Below, piece by piece: positions 23,748 through 32,114 of a stretch of DNA of 51,433 nucleotides. The notes under the pieces were generated by a model that did not search any database, had not been told where the DNA came from, and saw only the letters and a program-made list of their open reading frames with translations. The stretch is from Candidatus Omnitrophota bacterium (lineage in GTDB: Bacteria; Omnitrophota; Gorgyraeia; Zapsychrales; JANLHA01). The translations under genes were made by a program, and so were the position numbers. The stretch is taken from assembly GCA_029560465.1 (NCBI GenBank), contig JAKQKX010000020.1, forward strand, positions 1 through 51,433, read 5' to 3'. Numbering within the stretch: position 1 is the stretch's first letter; each line of letters begins with the position of its first letter.

Positions 23748-24932
23748 TTAAGCGTTATTTAAAGCCGCGACTCCCGGGAGCTCTTTACCTTCGAGAAATT
23801 CCAGGGAAGCGCCCCCGCCGGTTGATATATGCGTCATGCCGGCTTCAACGTTAAATTTGGCCACCGCGGCCGCCGAGTCCCCGCCGCCTATAATGGACGT
23901 TACCCCTTTGAGGCCGGCGATATGCTCCGCAATATATTTGGTCCCTTCCGCGTAAGCATCAATTTCAAACACGCCCAGAGGTCCGTTCCAGACGATTGTT
24001 TTGGCTTTTGATAACACACCCTTGAAATTCCGGCGGCTTTCCGGCCCGATGTCAACACCCTGCCACCCGTCAGGAATCTCCCCCGAAACGGTCTTCCGGC
24101 CTTCGGGCTTATCAAAATCTTCCACAACGACGAAATCAGACGAAAGGGCGATCTCAACCCCCATCGCTTTGGCTTTGTCCAGGACTGCCCTGGCGGTTGG
24201 GATTTTATCTTCTTCCAAAAGGGAATTACCGATATTTTTCCCAAGGGCCTTCAGGAAAGTGTACACCATGCCTCCTCCGATAATAAAAGCGTCCGCCTTG
24301 GGCAACAAGTTTTCAATCAGGGCGATCTTGTCCGAAACCTTGGCCCCACCCAAAATAATCACAAAGGGTTTCTCCGGATTTTGAACGGCTTTCCCGAGGT
24401 AAGTCACCTCTTTCTCAAGCAGAAACCCTGCCACCGCAGGAAGATGCGCCGTTATCCCGGCTGTCGACGCGTGGGCGCGGTGCGCAGAACCAAAAGCGTC
24501 ATTCACGTACACATCCGCCATCGAAGCGAGTTGCCTGGAAAATTCAGGGTCATTTTTCGTCTCTTCCTTATGAAACCGCAGGTTTTCAAGCAGGACCACC
24601 TTCCTATCGCTGGTTTTAATGGCGGCCTCCACCTCCGGGCCGACGCAATCATCCAGCTTTAACACGTCCTCACCCAACAGTTCTCCCAAACGTTGCCCCA
24701 CCGGAGTTAAACGCATAGCCTCGATCACCTCTCCTTTGGGACGGCCCAAGTGGCTCATCAGGATTATTTTCGCAGGATTTTGTTTAAGAATATATTGCAA
24801 GGTCGGCAAAGCGGCCCTGATGCGGCGGTCATCGGTAATTTTAAGATCTTTATCCAACGGCACGTTAAAATCCACGCGGACAATGACTTTTTTCCCTTGA
24901 AGGGCAATATCTTTGACCGTTTGCTTTTTCAT
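23748..24932 (-). CDS. pgk: phosphoglycerate kinase
   Basis: 394 residues from ATG 24932, preferred over an in-frame TTG six bases earlier because GAAGG is spaced correctly for the ATG. Transfers phosphate from 1,3-bisphosphoglycerate to ADP. Family motifs are KVIVRVDFNVPLD near the start, LLENLRFHKEETKN, the hinge region, GPLGVFE and the C-terminal nucleotide motif SIIGGGDSAAAV. It is the first gene behind a near-perfect promoter. No gapA is upstream; instead the polysaccharide locus ends there. Confidence 0.98.
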   Translation of the reverse strand: MKKQTVKDIALQGKKVIVRVDFNVPLDKDLKITDDRRIRAALPTLQYILKQNPAKIILMSHLGRPKGEVIEAMRLTPVGQRLGELLGEDVLKLDDCVGPEVEAAIKTSDRKVVLLENLRFHKEETKNDPEFSRQLASMADVYVNDAFGSAHRAHASTAGITAHLPAVAGFLLEKEVTYLGKAVQNPEKPFVIILGGAKVSDKIALIENLLPKADAFIIGGGMVYTFLKALGKNIGNSLLEEDKIPTARAVLDKAKAMGVEIALSSDFVVVEDFDKPEGRKTVSGEIPDGWQGVDIGPESRRNFKGVLSKAKTIVWNGPLGVFEIDAYAEGTKYIAEHIAGLKGVTSIIGGGDSAAAVAKFNVEAGMTHISTGGGASLEFLEGKELPGVAALNNA

Positions 24933-24988
24933 CCCCAACCTTCTTTCTGTAAAAATATTGTGGAATATTTACTTAAAATAACTTACAT

Positions 24989-25016
24989 ATTATACTCATA
25001 GGAGCTGATTTGTCAA
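24989..25016 (-). promoter_or_regulatory. consensus sigma-70 promoter of pgk-tpiA-secG
   Basis: TTGACA (25016-25011), 16-bp spacer and TATAAT (24994-24989) on the minus strand, both hexamers perfect. It separates the housekeeping unit from the polysaccharide locus. The 5' leader is about 50 nt and AT-rich. Confidence 0.92.
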
Positions 25017-25081
25017 TGAACATGGGGCCCCTCCATTCCTGATAAATTCAGCCGCGGGTTTCTGGATCATTCTCATAGGAG

Positions 25082-25825
25082 TTATTTTTTATTAACAAAC
25101 GGGCAAGGATTAATCATAAACCGGAACATTTTAATAATATTTTTCTGGGAGGTTCTAACCCATTTCGGCCGGGAAGAAGCATTAACAGCGTAAAATGACC
25201 GGCTTAAATGAAACATCATGCGGTCACGGATCTTATCAAGCACGTTGGCTTTGTCTGTTTTGGTGAGGAAAAAAAGCGTGTCTGAAAAATAAGCCCGGCG
25301 GAACTGCCCTGTTTCCAAAACCTCAGAAACAACCCGGCCCACCCCCGGCCAGGGAGTATCATGAAAGGCGACCCTCCCTTCATTTTTTACGGCAGGAGAC
25401 CAGAGCCGGAAGTCCTGCTTCACCGAATCATAATCATGTGCGCCGTCAATAAATAACAAATCGATCGGGTCTTTCACTAAAGGTCTGGCTTCCACAGATG
25501 TCTTGACGAACGGGGTGACGATGTCGTCAAGTCCCGCCTTACGGATATTGTTTTCAAATTCTTTAAAAGTCCAAACGGGAGATCCTTCGCCCTGGTGCTC
25601 CTGGGACCCAACATGGTGGTCAATGGCATAAATGGTTTTTGCTCCGGCCTCCCTGGCCCCTTTGCCCAGCCAAATCGTTGACTTCCCTTTCCAGGAACCG
25701 ATTTCGACAATCACGCCGTTACGGCAGATGGAAGCCAGTTTATAAAGGGCCTCGCCTTCCCTGTTTGTCAAAAAACCGTCAACATCTTTAACCAAATCAC
25801 GGATATGCAGCAAATCATGCCTCAT
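25082..25825 (-). CDS. class I SAM-dependent methyltransferase (Methyltransf_24 type)
   Basis: 247 residues. Motif I is VIVEIGSWKGKSTIWL (about 38-53), followed by IYAIDHHVG (acidic ribose-binding position) and DLLFIDGAHDYDSVKQDF, the marker phrase of the Methyltransf_24/CmcI-like group found in sugar and antibiotic methylation. The C-terminus is basic with aromatic residues (IIKMFRFMINPCPF). GAGAGGA precedes the ATG. As last gene of the polysaccharide locus it probably methylates a glycan or lipid-linked sugar; the acceptor is unknown. Confidence 0.85.
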   Translation of the reverse strand: MRHDLLHIRDLVKDVDGFLTNREGEALYKLASICRNGVIVEIGSWKGKSTIWLGKGAREAGAKTIYAIDHHVGSQEHQGEGSPVWTFKEFENNIRKAGLDDIVTPFVKTSVEARPLVKDPIDLLFIDGAHDYDSVKQDFRLWSPAVKNEGRVAFHDTPWPGVGRVVSEVLETGQFRRAYFSDTLFFLTKTDKANVLDKIRDRMMFHLSRSFYAVNASSRPKWVRTSQKNIIKMFRFMINPCPFVNKK

Positions 25826-25914
25826 GCCAATCCTCTCCCAATCGTCTCCTTGATGATCGAACCCATTCTGATATCCACCTTTATATTAAGCGGCATTTTT
25901 GTTTGAAAAACCGG

Positions 25915-27399
25915 TCACGCCGGTTCGGGGTCACGGGCCCCCACATGAATTGAAGCCATCACCATGCCCATCACGAGCCAAAACAACGTGTTGAGTTGAA
26001 CGGAATACAAATTCGTGTCAAAAAAACACTGCACCAGATACCCTGAAAGCCCGGTCACCCCTCCCAGGGCCAGAGACAACAAAAAGCTGTCCCTGACCGT
26101 CTTGAGCCGGGCCCAGCTCCACTGGAGGAAAACCAGGATCAGCCACAGGAAACTGGCCAATCCAACAAGACCGGTTTCCGCAGCCATATGCAGATAACAG
26201 TTATGCGGATACCCCCCCCAGTTAATCTTATAGCGGGGCGCAACCGTAGAATACGTGTTGAGTCCGGCCCCGAACAGAGGGTAATCTTGAATGATCAGAA
26301 GCGCTTCCTTCCAAAAATTAAAACGCCCCATGCTTTTTCCAACGATGACTTCAAAAACCGTCATAATTTTTTTAAAGACTCCGGTCCCGCCCCCTTTCCC
26401 TGCTTCCTGAGGAGAAACGGAAACGCTTTGGGCTGAGGGCTGGCTTTCTTCCTCGGGCAAAATAATCGTCTTAACGTCTTTGGGCTGCATCACAACTCCC
26501 TTGGGGTCATAGACTCTCAAGTTTTTTCCGCGAACCCTATAGAGTTGAGGGTGAAAAATAATAATAAACATGACACACACGCCCAGCAACAACCAAAAAG
26601 CTTTCCGCCGGTAAAAGGACAGACATAATGTCGCCACGATAAACCCCAGCCAGGCCCCCCGGGAAAACGTCAAGCCAAGGCTCCACAGCACGCCAAAAAA
26701 CAAAAGGCCCAACCAGGCCCACAGGAAAGGGCCCCGAGGAAAATCATCAGGAGATGATGCCCGCTGGCCACGCCGGGAAAGCAGGTCAAAAATTCCGGCC
26801 AGAAGAAAAGATAAAACAAGGCTGCTGGCCACAATCAGAAACGCGCCAAAATCATTGGGATGTTTAAAAGAAGCCGTCACCCGGGCCTGTTCAACGATCT
26901 CAAAACCCCTCACAAAACCGCGTCCGGTCCAAGACTGATACAGCGCATCCATCGAAGTCAGGGTGGCGGATATCAAGAGAAACCCGCAAACCGCTTTCAA
27001 ATGTTTTTTTGTTTTTATGGCCCGGCAAAAGGCAAAAAGAAGGATCAAACCCTCGCTCAACTTGAAAATCAACGCCTCAAAACTTTCTAAAAAGTGCTGG
27101 CTCATGACGGTTGAGATAACATTCGCCGCAAAAAATATGCCGCAGGCCACGACAAACATCTTTCCCGGGAACAGGGACGTCCCCGGGGCAAGGTCTTTTC
27201 CGTGGGAACAGGACGAAACAGGGGCACCCTGGCGGCCGCTGAAAATCCTACCGCCCTCTCTGCCCACAAGGAATAAATAACAAAGGATAATCGTCGTCGA
27301 AAAAATCTCAGTCAAACTTATGGATATCGGGAGGAAATACGCCAGGGCGTAAAAAGAATACCGGATCCCCCGTTCGCACCATTCCGGGAATTTATTCAT
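25915..27399 (-). CDS. O-antigen ligase/polymerase-family membrane protein (Wzy/WaaL type), copy A
   Basis: 494 residues, about 11 hydrophobic segments. The Wzy_C core is visible as LGLTFSRGAWLGFIVATLCL and, after a periplasmic loop, GAGLNTYSTVAPRY and GGYPHNCYLHMAAETGLVG. The conserved HN/ETG motif is typical of O-antigen ligases and polymerases acting on lipid-linked glycans in the periplasm. The loop at about 300-350 holds a Pro/Gln/Ser-rich insert (EEESQPSAQSVSVSPQEAGK) not seen in the paralogue at 28430-29722. It starts 11 nt after gmd. Ligase and polymerase cannot be distinguished by sequence alone. Confidence 0.88.
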   Translation of the reverse strand: MNKFPEWCERGIRYSFYALAYFLPISISLTEIFSTTIILCYLFLVGREGGRIFSGRQGAPVSSCSHGKDLAPGTSLFPGKMFVVACGIFFAANVISTVMSQHFLESFEALIFKLSEGLILLFAFCRAIKTKKHLKAVCGFLLISATLTSMDALYQSWTGRGFVRGFEIVEQARVTASFKHPNDFGAFLIVASSLVLSFLLAGIFDLLSRRGQRASSPDDFPRGPFLWAWLGLLFFGVLWSLGLTFSRGAWLGFIVATLCLSFYRRKAFWLLLGVCVMFIIIFHPQLYRVRGKNLRVYDPKGVVMQPKDVKTIILPEEESQPSAQSVSVSPQEAGKGGGTGVFKKIMTVFEVIVGKSMGRFNFWKEALLIIQDYPLFGAGLNTYSTVAPRYKINWGGYPHNCYLHMAAETGLVGLASFLWLILVFLQWSWARLKTVRDSFLLSLALGGVTGLSGYLVQCFFDTNLYSVQLNTLFWLVMGMVMASIHVGARDPEPA

Positions 27400-27410
27400 G
27401 CGGATGATCC

Positions 27411-28433
27411 TTACTCGATATGGAAATTCTTTTGCCCGTAAAGCTGCTGACTAACCAATTTGAGGTCCGCGTCCACCATCATACGGACCAGCTGTTTAAA
27501 ATGAACGCGGGGTTTCCACTTCAAATAACGCCGGGCTTTGGAGCTGTTGCCCACGAGGAGGTCCACTTCTGTCGGGCGGAAATATTTCTTATCAATCACC
27601 ACATATTTTTTCCAATCCAGATCCTGATAAGAAAAAGCCTCTTCCAGGAATTCCCGGACCGAATGTGTTTCCCCGGTCGCAATCACATAATCCTCCGGCT
27701 TGTTCTGCTGCAGCATGAGCCACATCGCTTCCACATAATCGCCTGCGAAACCCCAATCCCGTTTAGCATCCAAATTCCCGAGATACAGCCTATCCTGCAC
27801 GCCATGTTTAATCCGGGCCAGCGCCATGGTAATCTTACGGGTCACGAACGTCTCTCCCCGGCGGGGGGATTCATGATTAAACAAAATGCCGTTGCAGGCA
27901 AAAATATTATAAGCTTCCCGGTAGTTGACCGTCATCCAGTAAGAGTAGACTTTCGCGGCCGCGTAAGGGCTACGCGGGTAAAAAGGAGTTTTTTCTGTCT
28001 GCGGGATCGCCCGGACCTTCCCGAACATTTCGCTGCTGGACGCCTGATAAAAACGGGTTTTAATTCCAGAATCCCGGATGGCCTCCAAGAGGCGCGTCGT
28101 CCCCAAGCCAACGATCTCTCCGGTATACTCCGGGACCTCGAAACTCACCTTCACGTGGCTTTGCGCACCAAGGTTATAAACTTCGTCCGGCCTGATCGTC
28201 CGCATGATACGGTTCAAAGAGCTGGCGTCGTTCAAATCTCCGTATAACAATCGCAGCTGCACGTTTTTCTCGTGCGGGTCCCGATAAAGATGATCGATCC
28301 GGGCCGTGTTGAACGTGCTGGAGCGCCGGATCAGCCCATACACCAAATATTTTTTTTTGAGTAACAGTTCTGATAAATACGCCCCGTCCTGGCCGGTAAT
28401 CCCGGTGATAAGCGCGACTTTCTTCTTTGTCAT
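27411..28433 (-). CDS. gmd: GDP-mannose 4,6-dehydratase
   Basis: 340 residues. Converts GDP-D-mannose to GDP-4-keto-6-deoxymannose, precursor of GDP-fucose, rhamnose, perosamine or 6-deoxytalose. NAD(P)-binding [11 protein letters not shown] (10-20), catalytic SSSEMFG (E135) and Y157-x3-K161 (SPYAAAK) of the short-chain dehydrogenase fold are intact, and the family-specific [16 protein letters not shown] and [13 protein letters not shown] are present. The ATG overlaps the stop of the upstream ligase gene (ATGA). The partner reductase/epimerase (fcl, rmd or per) is not in the window. Confidence 0.96.
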   Translation of the reverse strand: MTKKKVALITGITGQDGAYLSELLLKKKYLVYGLIRRSSTFNTARIDHLYRDPHEKNVQLRLLYGDLNDASSLNRIMRTIRPDEVYNLGAQSHVKVSFEVPEYTGEIVGLGTTRLLEAIRDSGIKTRFYQASSSEMFGKVRAIPQTEKTPFYPRSPYAAAKVYSYWMTVNYREAYNIFACNGILFNHESPRRGETFVTRKITMALARIKHGVQDRLYLGNLDAKRDWGFAGDYVEAMWLMLQQNKPEDYVIATGETHSVREFLEEAFSYQDLDWKKYVVIDKKYFRPTEVDLLVGNSSKARRYLKWKPRVHFKQLVRMMVDADLKLVSQQLYGQKNFHIE

Positions 28434-29722
28434 GGGTTTGCCTCCTGTTCCAGGCGTCCTTCATCAAACGGGCCACCCGCCCCAGCATGAAGGACCCGAA
28501 TTATAGACATTAGTATACCGGCAATAAGCCAAAAGTAAACTGATAGTTGCAAAGAATAAAAATGCACATCAAAAAAACTGTGGACAAGGAACGCCATCAA
28601 GCCGGAGAAAGCCCCCAGCATTATAATCAAAAGCGCCTGGTCCTCTTTAACAGGATAAATTCTCCGGCCGGTTTGGAATGCCGCCCGCGCCAGAGAAACC
28701 AGAATCCATAAAAATCCGCCCAACCCTAACAGCCCCGTTTCTACCAGGACCTGGACAAAACAGTTATGCGCGTAAATGGGGTCCTGCCCCGCCCGCGTCC
28801 GCTGAACCACATCCATATAAGTATTCAATCCCTGTCCGAATAAGGGCTTTTCCTTCACCAGGGAAAGGCTCGCTTCCCAGACGTGAACACGCCACCGGAT
28901 GTCTTCCCGAACAATCTCAGGCCGGGTCCGGGTGCGTTTACGCACCTCCAGAGGAGAAAACCTCACGAAACACAAAGAAAACAACACAGCCGTAAGCACA
29001 ACTCCGGCCAGAATCCTTTTATCCCTAAAAAATAAAAATACCAGCCCTCCCCATAACGCCGCCAGCCAGCCAGCCCTGGAAAAAGTTAAAATCAGGGCCC
29101 CGGAAACAAGCCCCAGCAAAAAAATCAAAACGAAACGGTGCCCCCGGTTTTTAAACGGAAGAAAACACAAGGCTAAAAACACAGGGACAGCAATGACACA
29201 ATACCCCGCCAGGCTGTTGGGATGGGAGAAAGCGGCCGTGGCCCCGTCCCTCACCATGGCGCGGGACCGGAATACATCATACCCAAGCCAAAAAAACTGC
29301 AAGAACGCGTCCGCGGCGATAAAAACCGTAGTGGCGACATAAATTTTAACCACCCTGAAAATGTGCTCGCGGGCCGAGAAAAGCCCTGTCACCAAATAAA
29401 AAACCACAAACCATTCCAAAGTCTTGGTGATAAAACCCCGCAAAGATTTGGCCGGGTCCATGCTGAAGACCACGGAGCAAAGGCAAACGGCTAAAAAGAA
29501 GAAAACCGCTTGATCGGCAGGGGTGCGCGGGATAAGCCCCCGCCAAAATGACCGGGAACCCAGGAAAGACACCGGCAACCTGTTTTGAGAGCGGATAAAT
29601 ATCCGGACGCGGGGGAAGACCCACAGAGCGAGCGCCCCGATAACACAAATTTCAATAACGGCTTTGCTATAGGGCAAGAAAAAAACCAGAATTAACAGTA
29701 AAATCCTCGCCGCGGCCGTCAC
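28430..29722 (-). CDS. O-antigen ligase/polymerase-family membrane protein (Wzy/WaaL type), copy B
   Basis: 430 residues from GTG 29722, chosen because GGAGG lies seven bases upstream; a longer reading to 29830 would overlap the preceding gene and adds no membrane sequence. About 10-11 hydrophobic segments. The Wzy_C signature is [32 protein letters not shown] and [18 protein letters not shown]. The C-terminal block [20 protein letters not shown] closely parallels copy A (FFDTNLYSVQLNTLFWLVMG), so the two are paralogues flanking gmd. It follows the sugar-phosphate transferase by 40 nt. Confidence 0.88.
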   Translation of the reverse strand: MTAAARILLLILVFFLPYSKAVIEICVIGALALWVFPRVRIFIRSQNRLPVSFLGSRSFWRGLIPRTPADQAVFFFLAVCLCSVVFSMDPAKSLRGFITKTLEWFVVFYLVTGLFSAREHIFRVVKIYVATTVFIAADAFLQFFWLGYDVFRSRAMVRDGATAAFSHPNSLAGYCVIAVPVFLALCFLPFKNRGHRFVLIFLLGLVSGALILTFSRAGWLAALWGGLVFLFFRDKRILAGVVLTAVLFSLCFVRFSPLEVRKRTRTRPEIVREDIRWRVHVWEASLSLVKEKPLFGQGLNTYMDVVQRTRAGQDPIYAHNCFVQVLVETGLLGLGGFLWILVSLARAAFQTGRRIYPVKEDQALLIIMLGAFSGLMAFLVHSFFDVHFYSLQLSVYFWLIAGILMSIIRVLHAGAGGPFDEGRLEQEANP

Positions 29723-29762
29723 TCTTTTTCCTCCGGACGCCGGGATACCGCTGCCCAAACCA

Positions 29763-31172
29763 TCAGTACGCCCCTCTCCCCCTAATAACAGCCGGGACGG
29801 TCCAAAGGATAATCCGTAAATCCAAACCAAAAGACCAATTATTGATATACCACAGATCCCATTTGACCCACCGCTTAAAGGAAAGATCGCTGCGGCCGCG
29901 CACCTGGGAGATGCAGGTCACCCCGGGGCGGATCGACAAACGCTGGAGGTCCTGCTGATTATACTGCTCCACTTCATCCGGCGTCGGCGGTCGCGGCCCC
30001 ACCAGGCTCATGTCGCCTTTAAAAACATTATAAAGCTGGGGGAGCTCATCCAAGCTGAAACGGCGGAGCACCCGGCCGACCTTGGTCACGCGGGGGTCCT
30101 TCTTCATTTTAAAAATCACCCCGTCCTTAACCTCGTTATTGCCCAACAGGCCGGATTTCATCTGTTCGGCGTTATGCATCATGGAACGGAATTTAAACAG
30201 CCGGAAACGCCGCCCCTTCAACCCGACACGCTGCTGGACATAAAAGACCGGCCCCGGAGAATCGGTCCGGATCAGAACTGCGACGATGAGGAATACCGGG
30301 GAAAAAATGGTCAACAGGACCGCGGAAAGGATGATGTCGAAAAACCGCTTTAAAACAAATTCCGTCGGATGATGTTTGCGTTGTTTATACGTCAAAAGCG
30401 GGATGATCCCGATATAACTGATTTCAATGAACGAAATCGGGCCCTCAAAATTTTCCGGAACGATCCTCACCCCCAAATGCATGGTCTGGGCTTTTTTGAT
30501 AATGTCCCCGATCAACTCCCTCTCCGAAGGGATCGTGACGACAATCTCATCCACAAAGAGCTTCCGGGCGACGGAGGGGAAATCCCTCACCTTGCCCAGC
30601 ACCGGGAACCCGTCTATCTCTTCTTTATGATCATCCAGAAATCCAACGACATGAAACCCCCATTGCGGATTCTGACAAATCTCCTCCAAGACAACCCCGC
30701 CGACTTTTCCCGCCCCCACAATGAGGACGTTGATATTATGAAAACCTCCGGCGATGAGCTTCCGGACAATCAGCCGTTTGATCACCCGCCAGCCGCTGAG
30801 AAACAGGCATAGCAGGAGAAAATTCTCGCCAAAGACCTCCCGCGAAAAGAATTTATACTGCGCGAAAAAGATAATCGCGGCCATAAGGACGCTCACATAA
30901 AAAAGATTGAGGATGACCCGGGCGATTTCTTTGGGGATCGGGAGGCTTCGGTCGGTGGCGTACAGCCCTTTGCGATGAAGAAAACCCATGATAAAAACCG
31001 CCCAAAGCACAAAAATAAAAATATATTGATCCGAATTCGGCAGGGTGACGCTCTGAAAAATATCAGACAGCGCGTTATATTTCAAATAATAAGGGATAAA
31101 AAAACTAATCCAAATAAAAATAAAGTCTATAAAAACATACAGCGGGTAAATTTTGCGGATTGATGTGATCAT
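29763..31172 (-). CDS. polyprenyl-phosphate sugar-1-phosphate transferase (WbaP/WcaJ-like initiating enzyme)
   Basis: 469 residues. Four N-terminal membrane helices (within about 8-120) are followed by a Rossmann-like CoA_binding_3 domain (about 145-250) with VLIVGAGKVGGVVLEEI. A hydrophobic re-entrant segment (FFDIILSAVLLTIFSPVFLIVAV) leads into the catalytic bacterial sugar transferase domain: DSPGPVFYVQQRVGLKGRRF, KFRSMMHNAE, the DELPQLYNVFKGDMSLVGPRPP hallmark and SIRPGVTCISQVRGRS. The enzyme loads the first sugar phosphate onto undecaprenyl phosphate. Donor (Glc, Gal, GlcNAc) cannot be fixed. It heads a unit with its own promoter (31244-31272). Confidence 0.94.
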   Translation of the reverse strand: MITSIRKIYPLYVFIDFIFIWISFFIPYYLKYNALSDIFQSVTLPNSDQYIFIFVLWAVFIMGFLHRKGLYATDRSLPIPKEIARVILNLFYVSVLMAAIIFFAQYKFFSREVFGENFLLLCLFLSGWRVIKRLIVRKLIAGGFHNINVLIVGAGKVGGVVLEEICQNPQWGFHVVGFLDDHKEEIDGFPVLGKVRDFPSVARKLFVDEIVVTIPSERELIGDIIKKAQTMHLGVRIVPENFEGPISFIEISYIGIIPLLTYKQRKHHPTEFVLKRFFDIILSAVLLTIFSPVFLIVAVLIRTDSPGPVFYVQQRVGLKGRRFRLFKFRSMMHNAEQMKSGLLGNNEVKDGVIFKMKKDPRVTKVGRVLRRFSLDELPQLYNVFKGDMSLVGPRPPTPDEVEQYNQQDLQRLSIRPGVTCISQVRGRSDLSFKRWVKWDLWYINNWSFGLDLRIILWTVPAVIRGRGAY

Positions 31173-31243
31173 ATTCTAAAAACTCACCAAAATATTATTG
31201 CTCCCGGCCCCAGAGTAATTTTTTCTCTGTATAACTCCCCATA

Positions 31244-31272
31244 ATTCTACACACGAATAAAATATTGTGCAA
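31244..31272 (-). promoter_or_regulatory. promoter ahead of the sugar-phosphate transferase gene
   Basis: TTGCAC (31272-31267), 17-bp spacer and TAGAAT (31249-31244) on the minus strand. The leader is about 65 nt long and contains a small hairpin (CAGAG/CTCTG). The start splits the polysaccharide locus into two transcription units. Confidence 0.65.
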
Positions 31273-31281
31273 TATCAATTC

Positions 31282-31295
31282 CTGTCTGTTGACAG
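31282..31295. promoter_or_regulatory. inverted repeat just upstream of the promoter
   Basis: CTGTC-TGTT-GACAG ends 10 bp upstream of the -35 hexamer of the sugar-phosphate transferase promoter, a position suitable for an activator site or part of the wecG-end structure. No regulator can be assigned. Confidence 0.35.
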
Positions 31296-31303
31296 AACAA
31301 ACG

Positions 31304-31347
31304 GCTTGCCGGGGCGCAGACACCGCTCCCCGGGCGCGGAAGCAAGC
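31304..31347 (-). terminator. GC-rich hairpin at the end of the WecG-type gene, weak terminator candidate
   Basis: GCTTGC and GCAAGC form an outer stem and CCGGGG/CCCCGG an inner stem, overlapping the stop codon of the WecG-type gene. On the minus strand the stem is followed by CGTTTGTTCTG, only moderately T-rich. It may end the upstream transcript before the new promoter. Confidence 0.4.
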
Positions 31348-32114
31348 TATCGGGCCCGCGGCTTCCGGAGGCGGCCCACGGTTAATTCACGGATCACCAG
31401 GCCGATAAAACAGGTGTTCCCTACAAGATACCTCTTCCACATCCGTTTCGGCTCTTGCAGGAAACGGAACAGCCACTCCAGCCCCCAATGTTGCATCCAC
31501 TGCGGCGCCCGCCGCGTCTTTCCCGCCACCACATCAAAACTTCCACCGACACCCATCACAAAAGGGGGACCCAACTCCTGCCGGTACTGATTCAAAAATA
31601 TTTCTTTCCGGGGGGATCCCATGGCCACAAAAAGAATATCCGCCCCGGATTGCTTGATCTGCCGCACAACCTCGCGTTCTTCCTCCGGGGTCCAGTATCC
31701 GTTGCGGTGTCCGGCGATTCTTAAAGCCGGGAACCGTGTCCGGTATATCTCCGTAACCGCCTCGACAACCGGCTGACGGGCCCCCAGGAAAAACACCGCG
31801 TATCCCCGTTGGGCGGCGAGCGCAATCAGGTCCTCCATCAAATCAATTCCCGTCACGCGTTCTTTAAGGGGCGTCCCCAGCCAGCGGGACACCCAGACCA
31901 ACGGCATGCCGTCCGCGTTAATAATGTCGCAGCCCGCGATGATATCATAAAGGGCCTGATCCTTGCGAACCTTTAAAAGCTTATCAACATTAACCACGAC
32001 ATGCTGGCAGGGCCGGCGATCCTGTATCCATCTGTCGATACAGTCGACGGTTTCAGCCCGGCTTAAATTGTCGATAGGGCAACCGAGGAGATCAACGCGT
32101 TCAGGGCGTGTCAT
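31347..32114 (-). CDS. wecG: WecG/TagA/CpsF-family glycosyltransferase (GT26)
   Basis: 255 residues from ATG 32114, which overlaps the WecB stop (TGATG). A longer reading upstream would enter wecB. Family blocks are VVNVDKLLKVRKD, INADGMPLVWVSRWLG, RVTGIDLMEDL, YAVFFLGARQPVVEA and VAMGSPRKEIFLNQ, then VGGSFDVVAGKTRRAP. Members transfer ManNAc(A) or related sugars to lipid-linked GlcNAc. The direct coupling to the epimerase that makes UDP-ManNAc supports a ManNAc-type donor, but the family is broad. The C-terminus is basic and amphipathic (WLFRFLQEPKRMWKRYL), consistent with membrane association. Confidence 0.92.
   Translation of the reverse strand: MTRPERVDLLGCPIDNLSRAETVDCIDRWIQDRRPCQHVVVNVDKLLKVRKDQALYDIIAGCDIINADGMPLVWVSRWLGTPLKERVTGIDLMEDLIALAAQRGYAVFFLGARQPVVEAVTEIYRTRFPALRIAGHRNGYWTPEEEREVVRQIKQSGADILFVAMGSPRKEIFLNQYRQELGPPFVMGVGGSFDVVAGKTRRAPQWMQHWGLEWLFRFLQEPKRMWKRYLVGNTCFIGLVIRELTVGRLRKPRAR

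Noticed and set aside
27420-28247. Long plus-strand open frame (275 codons) opposite gmd
   Set aside because: It is the complement of a fully recognisable GDP-mannose dehydratase with intact catalytic residues; the translated plus product is His/Pro-rich and shows no family.
29723-29830. N-terminal extension of the ligase gene to ATG 29830
   Set aside because: It would overlap the preceding gene by 68 nt, adds non-membrane sequence, and a GTG with GGAGG at proper distance starts at 29722.
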